Shown: positions 16,918 through 25,382 of the stretch, one piece after another
Numbering within the stretch: position 1 is the stretch's first letter
Layout: each line of letters opens with the position of its first letter
Origin: Sphingobacteriaceae bacterium GW460-11-11-14-LB5
Lineage (GTDB): Bacteria > Bacteroidota > Bacteroidia > Sphingobacteriales > Sphingobacteriaceae
Assembly (NCBI GenBank): GCA_002151545.1
Contig: CP021237.1
Location: forward strand, 5,828,001 to 5,892,000
DNA: 64,000 bases
Direction: 5' to 3'
Notes under the pieces: model-generated
Told to the model about the DNA's origin: nothing
Seen by the model: the letters and a program-made list of their open reading frames with translations, nothing else
The model's database searches: none
Translations under genes and position numbers: made by a program

Positions 16918-17712
16918 CTAAAATGGATATACTGAAGCAATAAATGATTTATCAGTAGGTGATAATACGGTATTCCATCCCACTTCGAAATCGCCGATGG
17001 TTAATTCATTCGGAACTGAATAGTGCATGATGGAATATTTATCATAAGCACTATAATTGGTTTGTGTAGTACTGTATTTTGCAAATAAATTATTGTCTAC
17101 ATCTGCCTGGGTCCAATAATTTGGCGCTGCAGCATAATAAGCGTAAACAGCAGGTTTATCCCAGGGAATGGCCACTAATGGGTGTTGGTGCTCATGGATT
17201 AATCCTAAGGCATGACCGAATTCGTGGATTACCACGCGACTATATTCCGAATCTGCTGTACTTGAGGTTAACCAACCGTAGTTCATGGTTGCACCAGTAC
17301 TAGGTGTTGATTTTCCAATATATGACCAAGATCCATCTCCACTCACAAAACTTACCCTGATTTTGGCTGTATTGTCGTTTGTTACAAAGTTGAATTTGAT
17401 GTTTGCATATTGTTCCCATGCTTTCGCATATTGGATAACTTTGGCCCTGATAGCTGCCGTGCTTCCATTTAAACTCACTTTAATTGTGGCTCCCGGAGTC
17501 CATTTTGTTGATTTTAGAACGGCGCCCCTAGGGGTAGTACCATCTAAAGATCTTTCGGTACAGATCTGGATATTACCAAGCGGATTAACAGCAGTTGTTT
17601 CTGGTTTTTCTAAATCTGCTGTTTCTGTTGGTCTTTCTTTTTTACAAGCGAATAATACTGTGGTTAGCGCAAGGGCTGTTAATAGGGTTTTATTTGATTT
17701 TAAAAATTTCAT
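16918..17712 (-). CDS. Astacin-like zinc metalloprotease, lipoprotein
   Basis: This 264-residue lipoprotein has a lipobox ending FAC (Cys23). It carries the M12A signature VVIHEFGHALGLIHEHQHP: His163, Glu164, His167 and His173 with Glu174 form the HExxHxxGxxHE site. The Met-turn is SIMHYSVP near residues 227-234. The protein is a periplasmic or surface-anchored endopeptidase of unknown substrate. The length suits a catalytic domain with a short linker and no prodomain. Confidence 0.92.
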   Translation of the reverse strand: MKFLKSNKTLLTALALTTVLFACKKERPTETADLEKPETTAVNPLGNIQICTERSLDGTTPRGAVLKSTKWTPGATIKVSLNGSTAAIRAKVIQYAKAWEQYANIKFNFVTNDNTAKIRVSFVSGDGSWSYIGKSTPSTGATMNYGWLTSSTADSEYSRVVIHEFGHALGLIHEHQHPLVAIPWDKPAVYAYYAAAPNYWTQADVDNNLFAKYSTTQTNYSAYDKYSIMHYSVPNELTIGDFEVGWNTVLSPTDKSFIASVYPF

Positions 17713-17839
17713 GTTTTAGGTTTTTTTAGGTAAAAAAATTAATGATCTGTTTTTACTGAAAATCAAGTTAGAAAATGGTAAAAACAGGAATTCTTCTTCT
17801 TTGGAAAAGAATAATTAGGTTGAAAAACATAGATAGACT

Positions 17840-17880
17840 TTTAGGTTTATTCCTTCGTATTTGCGAAGTATAATCCTAAA
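17840..17880. repeat. Long imperfect palindrome upstream of the astacin gene
   Basis: Outer arms TTTAGG (17840-17845) and CCTAAA (17875-17880), TTAT/ATAA in between and inner arms CTTCG (17853-17857) and CGAAG (17864-17868) form one hairpin of about 41 nt. Neither strand carries a T-run after it. The rest of the 315-bp gap is AT-rich and shows no gene. Confidence 0.5.
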
Positions 17881-18027
17881 GTAAAATATTAATATGTTAC
17901 CACCAAGAGAATTGTAATATTTTTATTGCATAAGTGTATGTTTTACACTATATTTTTGATGAATATTTTCTATTTATGTGTAGTTGTAGAATTACATTTT
18001 TGAAAGCCCTATTATTTGGAGTAGCTT

Positions 18028-18798
18028 TTACTTTTTAATTAATTCAGAAATTGTCGGACTGTTTTTAATGGTAATCAGGGCTTCTTCGTGTGCCAGCCAA
18101 TAAATATCTTCAGCACGTTTCATATCGAACGTACTAATGGCGCCTAATCCTTTTGGTTCGATTAACACATTACAGAATTTTGCTTTTCTTTCCATATCAT
18201 GGTTGATAGACATTATACCTGCACGCCCCATTAAATTGGTAATACCTGTAATTTTATCAACCGGCTTAAGGTGGTTACAAGACGAGCCGATAATAAAATC
18301 GCATTCATCCATCAAAGGTTCAACCGGAAAATTATTTAAAATACCGCCATCCACATACATCTGCCCATCAATCATAATGGGTTTAAAAATGCCGGGAATA
18401 CAGCTGGAGGCATGAATAGCCCTGATAAGCGGTCCTTTTGTAAAATAAACCAACCGGCCTTCGCTAAAGTTTACGGCAGCAATGGTTAAAGGTATTTTAA
18501 GCTTCTCAATCGAATCTTCAGGAAAATATTCCTTTAAAATTAAAGCGGTATTCTCAATATTAATTAAGCCTAAAGAACCTACTGCCGGGCGTACAAAGCG
18601 CCAGAGTTTTGTTTTAAGGAAAATATTTAATCCTTCTTCGGGATCTATACCAGCAGCAAAAAAGGCTCCGGCTATTGCTCCTGCACTTGTTCCGCTAATG
18701 TGACTAAAGGTAATCCCCAAATTGCTAAAGGCCTTTAAAACGCCTAAATGTGCTATTCCCCTAATGCCTCCGCCTGATAATACAATGCCAACTTTCAT
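18028..18798 (-). CDS. Patatin-like phospholipase
   Basis: The 256-residue protein has the complete patatin set: oxyanion loop SGGGIRGIAHLGV (8-20), nucleophile GTSAG with Ser38, and the Asp of the dyad in YVDGGILNNFPVE (about 165-178). No signal peptide is seen, so a cytoplasmic or membrane-associated acyl hydrolase is likely. The short size fits the bacterial RssA-like subgroup. Confidence 0.92.
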   Translation of the reverse strand: MKVGIVLSGGGIRGIAHLGVLKAFSNLGITFSHISGTSAGAIAGAFFAAGIDPEEGLNIFLKTKLWRFVRPAVGSLGLINIENTALILKEYFPEDSIEKLKIPLTIAAVNFSEGRLVYFTKGPLIRAIHASSCIPGIFKPIMIDGQMYVDGGILNNFPVEPLMDECDFIIGSSCNHLKPVDKITGITNLMGRAGIMSINHDMERKAKFCNVLIEPKGLGAISTFDMKRAEDIYWLAHEEALITIKNSPTISELIKK

Positions 18799-18864
18799 TC
18801 TTTTGGGTTAATGGTTTGAATTGGTTAATCGGTTAACTGTAAACTGATCACTGCCAACCGAAAA
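18799..18864. repeat. Word-type intergenic repeat (GGTTAA/AACTG words)
   Basis: The 66-bp gap is made of words GGTTAAT, GGTTTGAATTGGTTAAT and CGGTTAACTG, with AACCG mirrored at the end. It separates patatin and gldB and contains nothing else. Confidence 0.5.
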
Positions 18865-19908
18865 CTATTTCTGTTGTTTCGGTTTATACTTCGATTGATT
18901 TAAAATTTTCTGCGCATCGTTATCTGCCATTAACTGTTGCAAAGTAACATCAGGATGCGATTTCATATATTTTTTAACAATTTGCCAACCCATCCATACA
19001 CCCAATTTTGGTGCCGAATCTCTGTTTTCACCTAAACCCGGGGTAAAAGGTCCTTCAGATAAAAACACCTGGATTTTTTGGTAATCAGTTTCATACAGGT
19101 AATTGTTCTCCAAAAAATATGCCCAAATATCTCCTTCGAAATTTTGTGCCCATTCTAATTGCTGTTGAGTATATCCGATTTTGGTAGAATCGCTTAAGTT
19201 TTCGGGCAAAACCTGATCAAGAAAGTATAAAACCTTTCCCTGGAAGATCATTTTAGATAACAGGGTTCTATTGTCGTCAGGCTCTGCAAAAAGTTCCTCG
19301 TGGGCGTAGGTTTCGGCTACGCGTGGCACAATATATTCAGGTGCAAACCTCCTCGAAAGGTATAAGGGTACACTTTGAACAATAGCCCTATAAAATTTGC
19401 TGTCTTTACCCAGAAACATGTCCAGGCCAATACCCAAGTAGTTATCGCCCACTGGCATTTGGTAAGCAAAACCTGAAGCAAATGAAATAAATTTTGGAAC
19501 CTTCGCTTTCGGGTAATAGTACTTAATGTATTTGAAAGTTTCGGTCAATCCCTCTTCCTGTGACTTTAAGTTTGGAAAAACACTATCTACCTCTTTGCTC
19601 AAATCGGTATAGGCTTGGTCGTGGTATAAATTGGTCAACGATTCGGTATTCGAATATTTACTGTCTAGAATCTGGTGGATAAAATCGTAATAAAACATGC
19701 CATACTTTGAAGCAAGCTGTTTATCTACCTCAATTACATTTTTGTTTTTCCCTGCAAACAGCTCGTTATCAAATCTTTCGATTTTGATGTTTAGCTGTAT
19801 ATTACTTACATCGGGCCTGTTGTTTTGCCTGCAGGAAATAAATGTGATGGCAAAAAGAAAAATTAGATAAATTTGCCAGTGTTTTACGTTATACATCATG
19901 TACAACAA
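18865..19908 (-). CDS. gldB: Gliding motility lipoprotein GldB
   Basis: The 347-residue lipoprotein has a lipobox in TFISC (Cys26 counted from the first Met) followed by RQNNRPDVS. It shows the GldB pattern: IERFDNELFAG, then LYHDQAYTDL, YYPKAKVPKFISFASGFAYQMPVG, YLGIGLDMFLGKDS and RNLVxW-like endings such as RDSAPKLGVWMGWQIVKKYM. GldB is needed for gliding motility and type IX-linked surface function in Flavobacterium; in Pedobacter-like strains its role is less certain. Starts at 19899 or 19896 are equally possible. It diverges from the next gene with 21 bp between starts. Confidence 0.93.
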   Translation of the reverse strand: MLYMMYNVKHWQIYLIFLFAITFISCRQNNRPDVSNIQLNIKIERFDNELFAGKNKNVIEVDKQLASKYGMFYYDFIHQILDSKYSNTESLTNLYHDQAYTDLSKEVDSVFPNLKSQEEGLTETFKYIKYYYPKAKVPKFISFASGFAYQMPVGDNYLGIGLDMFLGKDSKFYRAIVQSVPLYLSRRFAPEYIVPRVAETYAHEELFAEPDDNRTLLSKMIFQGKVLYFLDQVLPENLSDSTKIGYTQQQLEWAQNFEGDIWAYFLENNYLYETDYQKIQVFLSEGPFTPGLGENRDSAPKLGVWMGWQIVKKYMKSHPDVTLQQLMADNDAQKILNQSKYKPKQQK

Positions 19909-19929
19909 ATATATATAAACACCTATAGC

Positions 19930-20613
19930 ATGAAAAGAATATCAACCATTTTAATTTTGTCTGTTTTAAGTTTTGGCGCATGGGCGCAAAACTCACCTTT
20001 AACCAGTTATGGCTTTAGATTAGGTTTAACCGCTACCCCAACTTTTGGCTGGATTAAACCTGAGCAGGGAAAAACAGATGGAATAGCTTTGGGCTTTTCT
20101 TACGGATTAATGGGCGATTTTAATTTTGCCCCGAATTATAGTTTTTCTACTGCCTTAACGGTTACCACTATAAACGGTAAGAGTACAGAGGTAGATCCTT
20201 CAAACATTATGCGGCCTACGCCTAATGCGGGTGGTACGGCGGTGCCGGTAGCTTACGATTTGAAATATAAACTTCAATACCTGGAGCTGCCTTTAACGGT
20301 CAAACTAAAAACGATAAAAGAAGACGGTAAACGCTGGTATGGCCAGTTTGGTTTATCCAATTCGTTTCTTTTAGGCGCAAAGCAGGATGCTGTTGGAGCG
20401 GGCGTTAAACTAAGCAATGAGAAGATTAACGATTACACCAAATTTTACCGCGCCGGATTAATTATCGGTGGAGGTGGCGAATTTGATATTTCGAACAATA
20501 CCAGCATTGTGGCCGGTTTAACTTTTAATAACGGTTTCACAAATATTGTAACTGATAAAGCCAGAGATGTTAGAAATCATTATTTGGCGCTTAATTTCGG
20601 CGTATTCTTTTAA
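19930..20613 (+). CDS. PorT-like outer-membrane beta-barrel protein
   Basis: This 227-residue protein has a signal peptide (MKRISTILILSVLSFGAWAQ). Barrel strands follow, such as YGFRLGLTATPTFGWI, YSFSTALTVTTING, LQYLELPLTVKLKT and FYRAGLIIGGGGEFDI, ending NHYLALNFGVFF with a terminal Phe. The pattern fits the PorT/OmpA-type beta-barrel family (PF13568). An upstream start at 19873 would overlap gldB and hide the signal peptide, so 19930 is used. The nadE gene follows after 48 bp. Confidence 0.82.
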   Translation: MKRISTILILSVLSFGAWAQNSPLTSYGFRLGLTATPTFGWIKPEQGKTDGIALGFSYGLMGDFNFAPNYSFSTALTVTTINGKSTEVDPSNIMRPTPNAGGTAVPVAYDLKYKLQYLELPLTVKLKTIKEDGKRWYGQFGLSNSFLLGAKQDAVGAGVKLSNEKINDYTKFYRAGLIIGGGGEFDISNNTSIVAGLTFNNGFTNIVTDKARDVRNHYLALNFGVFF

Positions 20614-20661
20614 TCTGGATATTTGTCCTGATACCTTTACTTACTACTTGATACATTAACC

Positions 20662-22302
20662 ATGAAAATAGCGCTAGCACAACTCAATTACCATATCGGA
20701 AACTTCGAAACCAACACAAAAAAAATAACCGAAAATATTCAATTGGCGAAAGATAAAGGTGCTGATTTGGTAGTTTTTGCCGAACTGGCTATCTGTGGTT
20801 ATCCGCCAAGAGATTTTTTGGAGTTTGATGAGTTTATTGTATTGTGCGAAAGCGCTGTACAGGAAATTGCCAGACATTGTACCGATATTGCTTGTATTGT
20901 TGGCCTCCCAATTAAAAACGAGGTATTACAAGGAAAAGATTTGTTTAATGCAGCCTATTTTATCGAAGGGGGAAAAGTTAAAGCAGTGGTTAAAAAAGCA
21001 CTGTTGCCAACTTACGATGTATTTGATGAATACCGCTATTTCGAACCCGCCACACAGTTTAATTGTATCGATTTTAAGGGTAAAAAAATTGCACTAACCA
21101 TTTGTGAAGACCTGTGGAATATCAACGATAATCCACTGTATGTATCTAACCCGATGGATGAGTTGATTAAGGAGCAGCCGGATGTGATGATTAACATTGC
21201 GGCATCCCCATTCTCTTATACCCATGATGATGAACGGATTAAGGTGTTGGGCGATAATGCAAAGAAATATAATTTGCCGGTATTTTACGTAAACCAGGTT
21301 GGTGCACAGACCGAGATTATTTTTGATGGTGGCTCTTTGGTTTTCGATGCTGATGGAGCTGTGAAAGCAGAAATGAAGTATTTTGAAGAAGACCTTCAGG
21401 TTTTTGATCTGGAAGAGGTTGAAAATGTGCGCAACAAATATCCCCAATCTGAAAGATTAACCGATATTGAGCAGATTCACGATGCGTTAATTTTAGGTAT
21501 AAAAGATTATTTCAGGAAATCTGGTTTCAGTAAAGCCGTTTTAGGACTGTCTGGTGGAATTGATTCGGCTGTAGTTTGCGCCCTGGCTTGTCGCGCGTTA
21601 GGCCCGGAGAATGTAATGGCCGTTTTAATGCCTTCTAAATTTTCTTCCGACCATTCGGTTCAGGATGCTTTAGATTTGGTTAATAACATTGGTTGCATGC
21701 ACGAAATTGTGCCCATTAAAGAAGTTGCCGAAGCTTTTGATCATATATTGGCGCCGGCTTTTAAAGGGCTGCCTTTCAACCTAGCCGAAGAGAATATCCA
21801 GGCCCGTATCCGTGGCATTATTAATATGGCCATGAGTAATAAGTTCGGTTATATTTTATTAAATACCTCGAACAAAAGTGAGTGCGCAGTGGGTTATGGT
21901 ACCTTGTACGGCGATATGTGCGGCGCCATTGGGGTAATTGGCGATGTGTATAAAATGCAGGTTTTTGAGCTGGCGAGGTACATTAATAAAGAAAGGGAAA
22001 TTATCCCGATCAATACCATTGTTAAACCACCATCAGCAGAGTTAAGGCCTGATCAAAAAGATTCTGATTCCTTACCTGAATATGAAATTCTCGATAAAAT
22101 ATTATATCAGCACATCGAAAAGAAACAGGGCTCGAAAGCCATTATTGCTCAGGGTTTTGACGAGGCATTGGTACTGCGGATTTTGAAAATGGTTAATGTT
22201 GCAGAATTTAAACGTTATCAAACACCACCTATTTTAAGGGTATCGCCGAAAGCTTTTGGTATGGGCAGAAGAATGCCGATTGTAGGGAAATATATGGCGT
22301 AG
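20662..22302 (+). CDS. nadE: Glutamine-dependent NAD+ synthetase
   Basis: The 546-residue enzyme converts deamido-NAD to NAD using ammonia from glutamine. The N-terminal nitrilase-type amidase has catalytic Glu41 in VFAELAICGYPP, a Lys in VKKALLPTYDVFDEYRYF and the Cys in LTICEDLW. The C-terminal synthetase has the P-loop GLSGGIDSAVV near 294-304 and LLNTSNKSECAVGYGTLYGD. The length is normal for the two-domain type. Confidence 0.97.
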   Translation: MKIALAQLNYHIGNFETNTKKITENIQLAKDKGADLVVFAELAICGYPPRDFLEFDEFIVLCESAVQEIARHCTDIACIVGLPIKNEVLQGKDLFNAAYFIEGGKVKAVVKKALLPTYDVFDEYRYFEPATQFNCIDFKGKKIALTICEDLWNINDNPLYVSNPMDELIKEQPDVMINIAASPFSYTHDDERIKVLGDNAKKYNLPVFYVNQVGAQTEIIFDGGSLVFDADGAVKAEMKYFEEDLQVFDLEEVENVRNKYPQSERLTDIEQIHDALILGIKDYFRKSGFSKAVLGLSGGIDSAVVCALACRALGPENVMAVLMPSKFSSDHSVQDALDLVNNIGCMHEIVPIKEVAEAFDHILAPAFKGLPFNLAEENIQARIRGIINMAMSNKFGYILLNTSNKSECAVGYGTLYGDMCGAIGVIGDVYKMQVFELARYINKEREIIPINTIVKPPSAELRPDQKDSDSLPEYEILDKILYQHIEKKQGSKAIIAQGFDEALVLRILKMVNVAEFKRYQTPPILRVSPKAFGMGRRMPIVGKYMA

Positions 22303-22433
22303 TGGTTGAAAGGTTAGAATGTTGAACTTGCTAATTGTTTAATTGTTGGGATTGCTAAATGGTTGTATGGTCCAACCGTTTTAACTAATGATTACTACAA
22401 ACTGTGAACTGCCAACTGAAAACTGCCAATTGA
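22303..22433. repeat. Word-type intergenic repeat (GGTTG/CAACC, AACTGCCAACTG)
   Basis: The gap between convergent nadE and the tandem-repeat gene holds repeated words: AATTGTTTAATTGTT, GGTTG (22361-22365) mirrored by CAACC (22373-22377), and AACTGCCAACTGAAAACTGC. No gene is seen. Confidence 0.5.
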
Positions 22434-23207
22434 TTAATTGCGATTGAGTTGACTTAATGCAAGTTGCCTAACCTCACTTTCTTTTTCAAAAGCGATAATG
22501 TGGTTTAGATTTGCCTGATTGTTCATTTTACCAACTGCAATTTTTCGCACTTCTGCATTACCGTCAAAACAGGCAATATGAAATAGGTTTGCTTGATTAT
22601 CCATTTTTCCAACCGCAATTTTCCGCACCGCAACATCTTTATCAAAGTTTGCAATGTGAAGTAAATTTGCTTGATTATCCATTTTTGCAATCGCAATTTT
22701 CCTTACTGCAACATCGTCATCAAAATTCGCGATGTGAAATAAATTTGCTTGATTATCCATTTTTCCAACCGCAATTTTCCTCACCGCACCATCGCCATCA
22801 AAGCTTGCAATGTGAAATAAGTTGGCTTGATTATCCATTTTTGCAACCGCAATTTTCCTTACTGCCCCATCGTCATCAAAGCTTGCAATGTGAAATAAAT
22901 TGGCTTGATTATCCATTTTTTCAACCGCAATTTTCCTTACTTCTGCATCATCATTAAAACTGGCGATATGAAATAGATTTGCCTGATTGTTTATTTTACT
23001 AACGGCAAGCTTCCTTGTCGCCACATCTTCATCAAAACTGGCCACATGAAATAAACCCTGCTCAGAAGTAGTGTCAATGCCTATAGCATTAGTTTTAGCA
23101 TCTTCAACATTAGCAGCTGTACTAAAGGCATTTTCATTTTTACTACTTAAAGTGATACAACTGCTTAAGCATAAAACAGTGCCTAAAAATAAGAGAGATC
23201 TTTTCAT
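22434..23207 (-). CDS. Lipoprotein built of 26-residue HEAT-like tandem repeats
   Basis: The 257-residue product has a lipobox in LCLSSC (Cys17). After a linker it consists of about seven and a half repeats of 26 residues, consensus VRKIAVxKMDNQANLFHIA followed by xFDxDxA. The first units are slightly degenerate and the last ends SQLNRN. The period is 78 bp, and the DNA copies stay in frame and nearly identical. Short alpha-hairpin repeats with VRKIAV...L resemble HEAT or leucine-rich-variant units and suggest a protein-binding solenoid on the membrane. Family and function are not recognised. Confidence 0.85.
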   Translation of the reverse strand: MKRSLLFLGTVLCLSSCITLSSKNENAFSTAANVEDAKTNAIGIDTTSEQGLFHVASFDEDVATRKLAVSKINNQANLFHIASFNDDAEVRKIAVEKMDNQANLFHIASFDDDGAVRKIAVAKMDNQANLFHIASFDGDGAVRKIAVGKMDNQANLFHIANFDDDVAVRKIAIAKMDNQANLLHIANFDKDVAVRKIAVGKMDNQANLFHIACFDGNAEVRKIAVGKMNNQANLNHIIAFEKESEVRQLALSQLNRN

Positions 23208-23272
23208 GTTAACTTAGCTTATAAAACTAAGTTATGAAAAATTTTATGTTTTTAGCTGCAATGGAGAACAAG

Positions 23273-23320
23273 TTGTCATGCTGAGATTAGGTGCAGATGC
23301 TTCGTAACTCAGCATGACAA
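23273..23320. repeat. Inverted repeat TTGTCATGCTGAG/CTCAGCATGACAA
   Basis: A 13-bp perfect inverted repeat (23273-23285 and 23308-23320) has a 22-nt spacer. Its arms match the ends of the CGTCAT-bounded elements at 3759 and 8417. It lies between the 3' end of osmC and the start of the tandem-repeat gene. Confidence 0.75.
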
Positions 23321-23336
23321 AGAAAATTTATTTTAT

Positions 23337-23753
23337 TTATGCTAAAGTAGCATCAACAGTAATCGTGGTGTTTAATAATTTAGAGATCGGGCAGTTTTTT
23401 TCTGCATCAGCTACCAGTTCATCAAATTTTTCCTGTGTTAAATTCGGAACAGAAGCAGTTAGAGTCAAATGTGATTCTACAATTTCACCTTTAGATGGAT
23501 CGAGGTTGATTTCGCATTTGGTTTCCAGTTTATCGGCTGTAAATCCTGCTTCAGTTAAGTTAGCTGATAATTTCATGGTAAAACAGCCTGCATGCGCAGC
23601 AGCAATTAATTCCTCTGGATTTGTGCCAACGCCTTCTGCAAAACGCGAATTAAAAGAATATTGAGTATTATTTAAAGTCGTACTTTGTGTAGTGATGTTA
23701 CCATTGCCTTCTTTAATAGAGCCTTGCCATACGGCTGTTGCATTTCTTTTCAT
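23337..23753 (-). CDS. OsmC/Ohr-family peroxiredoxin
   Basis: The 138-residue protein has the two redox Cys of the family: Cys57 in AAHAGCFTMKLS and Cys121 in EKNCPISKLL. It starts MKRNATAVWQGSIKEGNG, as OsmC proteins do, and has the partner Arg in NSRFAEGVGTNPEE. OsmC reduces organic hydroperoxides in the cytoplasm. The sequence is closer to OsmC than to Ohr. Confidence 0.92.
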   Translation of the reverse strand: MKRNATAVWQGSIKEGNGNITTQSTTLNNTQYSFNSRFAEGVGTNPEELIAAAHAGCFTMKLSANLTEAGFTADKLETKCEINLDPSKGEIVESHLTLTASVPNLTQEKFDELVADAEKNCPISKLLNTTITVDATLA

Positions 23754-23877
23754 GATTGGATTTTATTTTTAGATTGTTTAACACCTAAAGATAAAAATAT
23801 GTTTGTTTAATGGCGGTAATTCTTTGTTAAGAAATCATCTTGTTAAAATCATTTTAAATCCTATTTGAATAAGCTTT

Positions 23878-23913
23878 CCAAAAAAAAGAAGCTGCTTCAA
23901 AAGAAACAGCTTC
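23878..23913 (-). terminator. Rho-independent terminator of the M57 protease gene
   Basis: On the minus strand GAAGCTG...CAGCTTC (23888-23894 with 23907-23913) forms a stem with a 12-nt loop. It is followed by a long run of T (A-run at 23878-23887 on the plus strand). It lies about 45 bp after the stop codon at 23957. Confidence 0.85.
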
Positions 23914-23956
23914 CCTTTCATTACGATCTTTTTAGGTTGTTTATCTGATTTTTAAA

Positions 23957-24706
23957 TTATAAAGGGTACAATACGGCAGTTGCCTGTTTATCCTTTGCTG
24001 ATAAAACAGTTGCGCCACTTCCACATTGTCCGCCGTTCATTAATGATAAGGCATCGGTTCCTCCAACCCCTGGTACATTAATGGTGGTAGATTGGTTGGT
24101 GTGTTTAAATGAAATGGTATGTCCGAATTCATGTGTGATGGTTCTTTGTCGCTGTGCAAAAGAGTTGTTTTGAATCAGGTTTTTATTAATCCAAACCGTA
24201 TTGCCAGCCTTACCGTTAGATGTCGATAAATAAGCCTGTCCACATGTTGAACTGCCGATGGTATTATCTACTTTAATTAGAATATCATAAACAGTACCTG
24301 TTGTAATTACAAATTTGATTTTAGAGTTCGGTACGGTATTCCATTGGTTGATTGCAGAATTGATTTCGCTGATCATGCTGTTTATCGAAGGATCGATTTT
24401 AACACGGATATTACTGCTATTGGTTACAATATTTCCATTATAATACTGTTCTGTTATCGGTTTTCCGTTATCAGCAGGAACTTCCATGTTTTTGCTAAAT
24501 ACGATATCGCCATCAACAACATAATTATCTCCGCTTTCTACAATCTGAGCATCTGAAAATCCAAGATTTTTGATGTAGGCAAGAACTTTTTGATTTTGAG
24601 TGGTTTCGTTTTCCAGATCGGCTGGTACCTCATTTTTTTTCGAACATGAGATCACGACTACTGATAGCAATGCAATCAGCGCAGTTTTTTTGAATAGATT
24701 TTTCAT
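23957..24706 (-). CDS. M57 (HEIGH-type) metalloprotease, lipoprotein
   Basis: This 249-residue lipoprotein has a lipobox ending ISC (Cys21). The zinc site THEFGHTISFKH provides His192, Glu193, His196 and His202 (HExxHxxxxxH). The flanks IKFVITTGTVYDILIKVD, GQAYLSTSNGKAGNTVWIN and SLMNGGQCGSGATVLSAKDKQA are typical of the dual-action HEIGH peptidase family. It would be a surface or periplasmic endopeptidase of unknown substrate. It is followed by its own terminator. Confidence 0.88.
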   Translation of the reverse strand: MKNLFKKTALIALLSVVVISCSKKNEVPADLENETTQNQKVLAYIKNLGFSDAQIVESGDNYVVDGDIVFSKNMEVPADNGKPITEQYYNGNIVTNSSNIRVKIDPSINSMISEINSAINQWNTVPNSKIKFVITTGTVYDILIKVDNTIGSSTCGQAYLSTSNGKAGNTVWINKNLIQNNSFAQRQRTITHEFGHTISFKHTNQSTTINVPGVGGTDALSLMNGGQCGSGATVLSAKDKQATAVLYPL

Positions 24707-24844
24707 AGTTTAGGTTTTTGGTTTAGATCGTAATATGCTGTAATTGAGATTACAGTATAAATATAACATAAATAATACAAGTCTGTATTTTTAGTACATA
24801 TTTTTTGTATTTTTAATTAGTATAGCCCGATCTTGTCTTTTGCC

Positions 24845-25351
24845 CTAATCTACTGGTTGTTTTAGCGTACTGTTTCTAATCGATTGAAAAAGCAATATGC
24901 CTACCCCAATCATAATCGAAATATCAGCAAAATTGAAAACACCTGTCTGGAAGATATAAAAATCCATATGCATAAAATCGGTAACCGACCCATGTACAAT
25001 CCGATCGTATAGGTTGCCGATGCCGCCACCGATCAGAAAACACAAAGCAATTTGCATACTGATTGGTAAATTACGTTTGGCAAACAGGAAATACAAACCA
25101 TAGCCCAAAAATAATAAGGGCAAGCCAGTTAAAATAATGAGCCTGAAAATATAAGGCATATTATCGCCAAGGCTTAAAAACGCACCGCTATTTTCTACTT
25201 TGGTTAAGGTAAAACGGTCTTTTATGATGCTGATATGCTCGTAATCGCTGATCTCGGTACGCACAATTTTTTTAGAAATCTGATCGCAGCCAAAATTTAA
25301 GGTGAGTAACAATAATAAAACAGACCACCTAAGGTTTTTAAACTGTTGCAT
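24845..25351 (-). CDS. lspA: Lipoprotein signal peptidase (signal peptidase II)
   Basis: The 168-residue inner-membrane aspartic protease cleaves prolipoprotein signal peptides after diacylglyceryl transfer. Four membrane segments are visible. The catalytic Asp residues are Asp116 in IGNLYDRI and Asp143 in VFNFADISI. The conserved FGCDQISKKIV and VENSGAFLSLG blocks are present. The gene lies 31 bp downstream of lnt, so the two late steps of lipoprotein maturation are encoded together. Confidence 0.96.
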   Translation of the reverse strand: MQQFKNLRWSVLLLLLTLNFGCDQISKKIVRTEISDYEHISIIKDRFTLTKVENSGAFLSLGDNMPYIFRLIILTGLPLLFLGYGLYFLFAKRNLPISMQIALCFLIGGGIGNLYDRIVHGSVTDFMHMDFYIFQTGVFNFADISIMIGVGILLFQSIRNSTLKQPVD

Positions 25352-25382
25352 GTTTTTTATAATTAGAAATTTACTAATGGGC

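Noticed and set aside
19873..19929. Upstream start of the PorT-like barrel gene
   Set aside because: It would run into the gldB coding region and bury the signal peptide.
22511..22957. An open frame on the plus strand across the tandem-repeat lipoprotein gene
   Set aside because: It is the antisense image of the 78-bp repeats and has no independent signal peptide or start context.
22434..23207. A CRISPR-like array
   Set aside because: The 78-bp units are contiguous coding repeats without spacers and stay in one frame.
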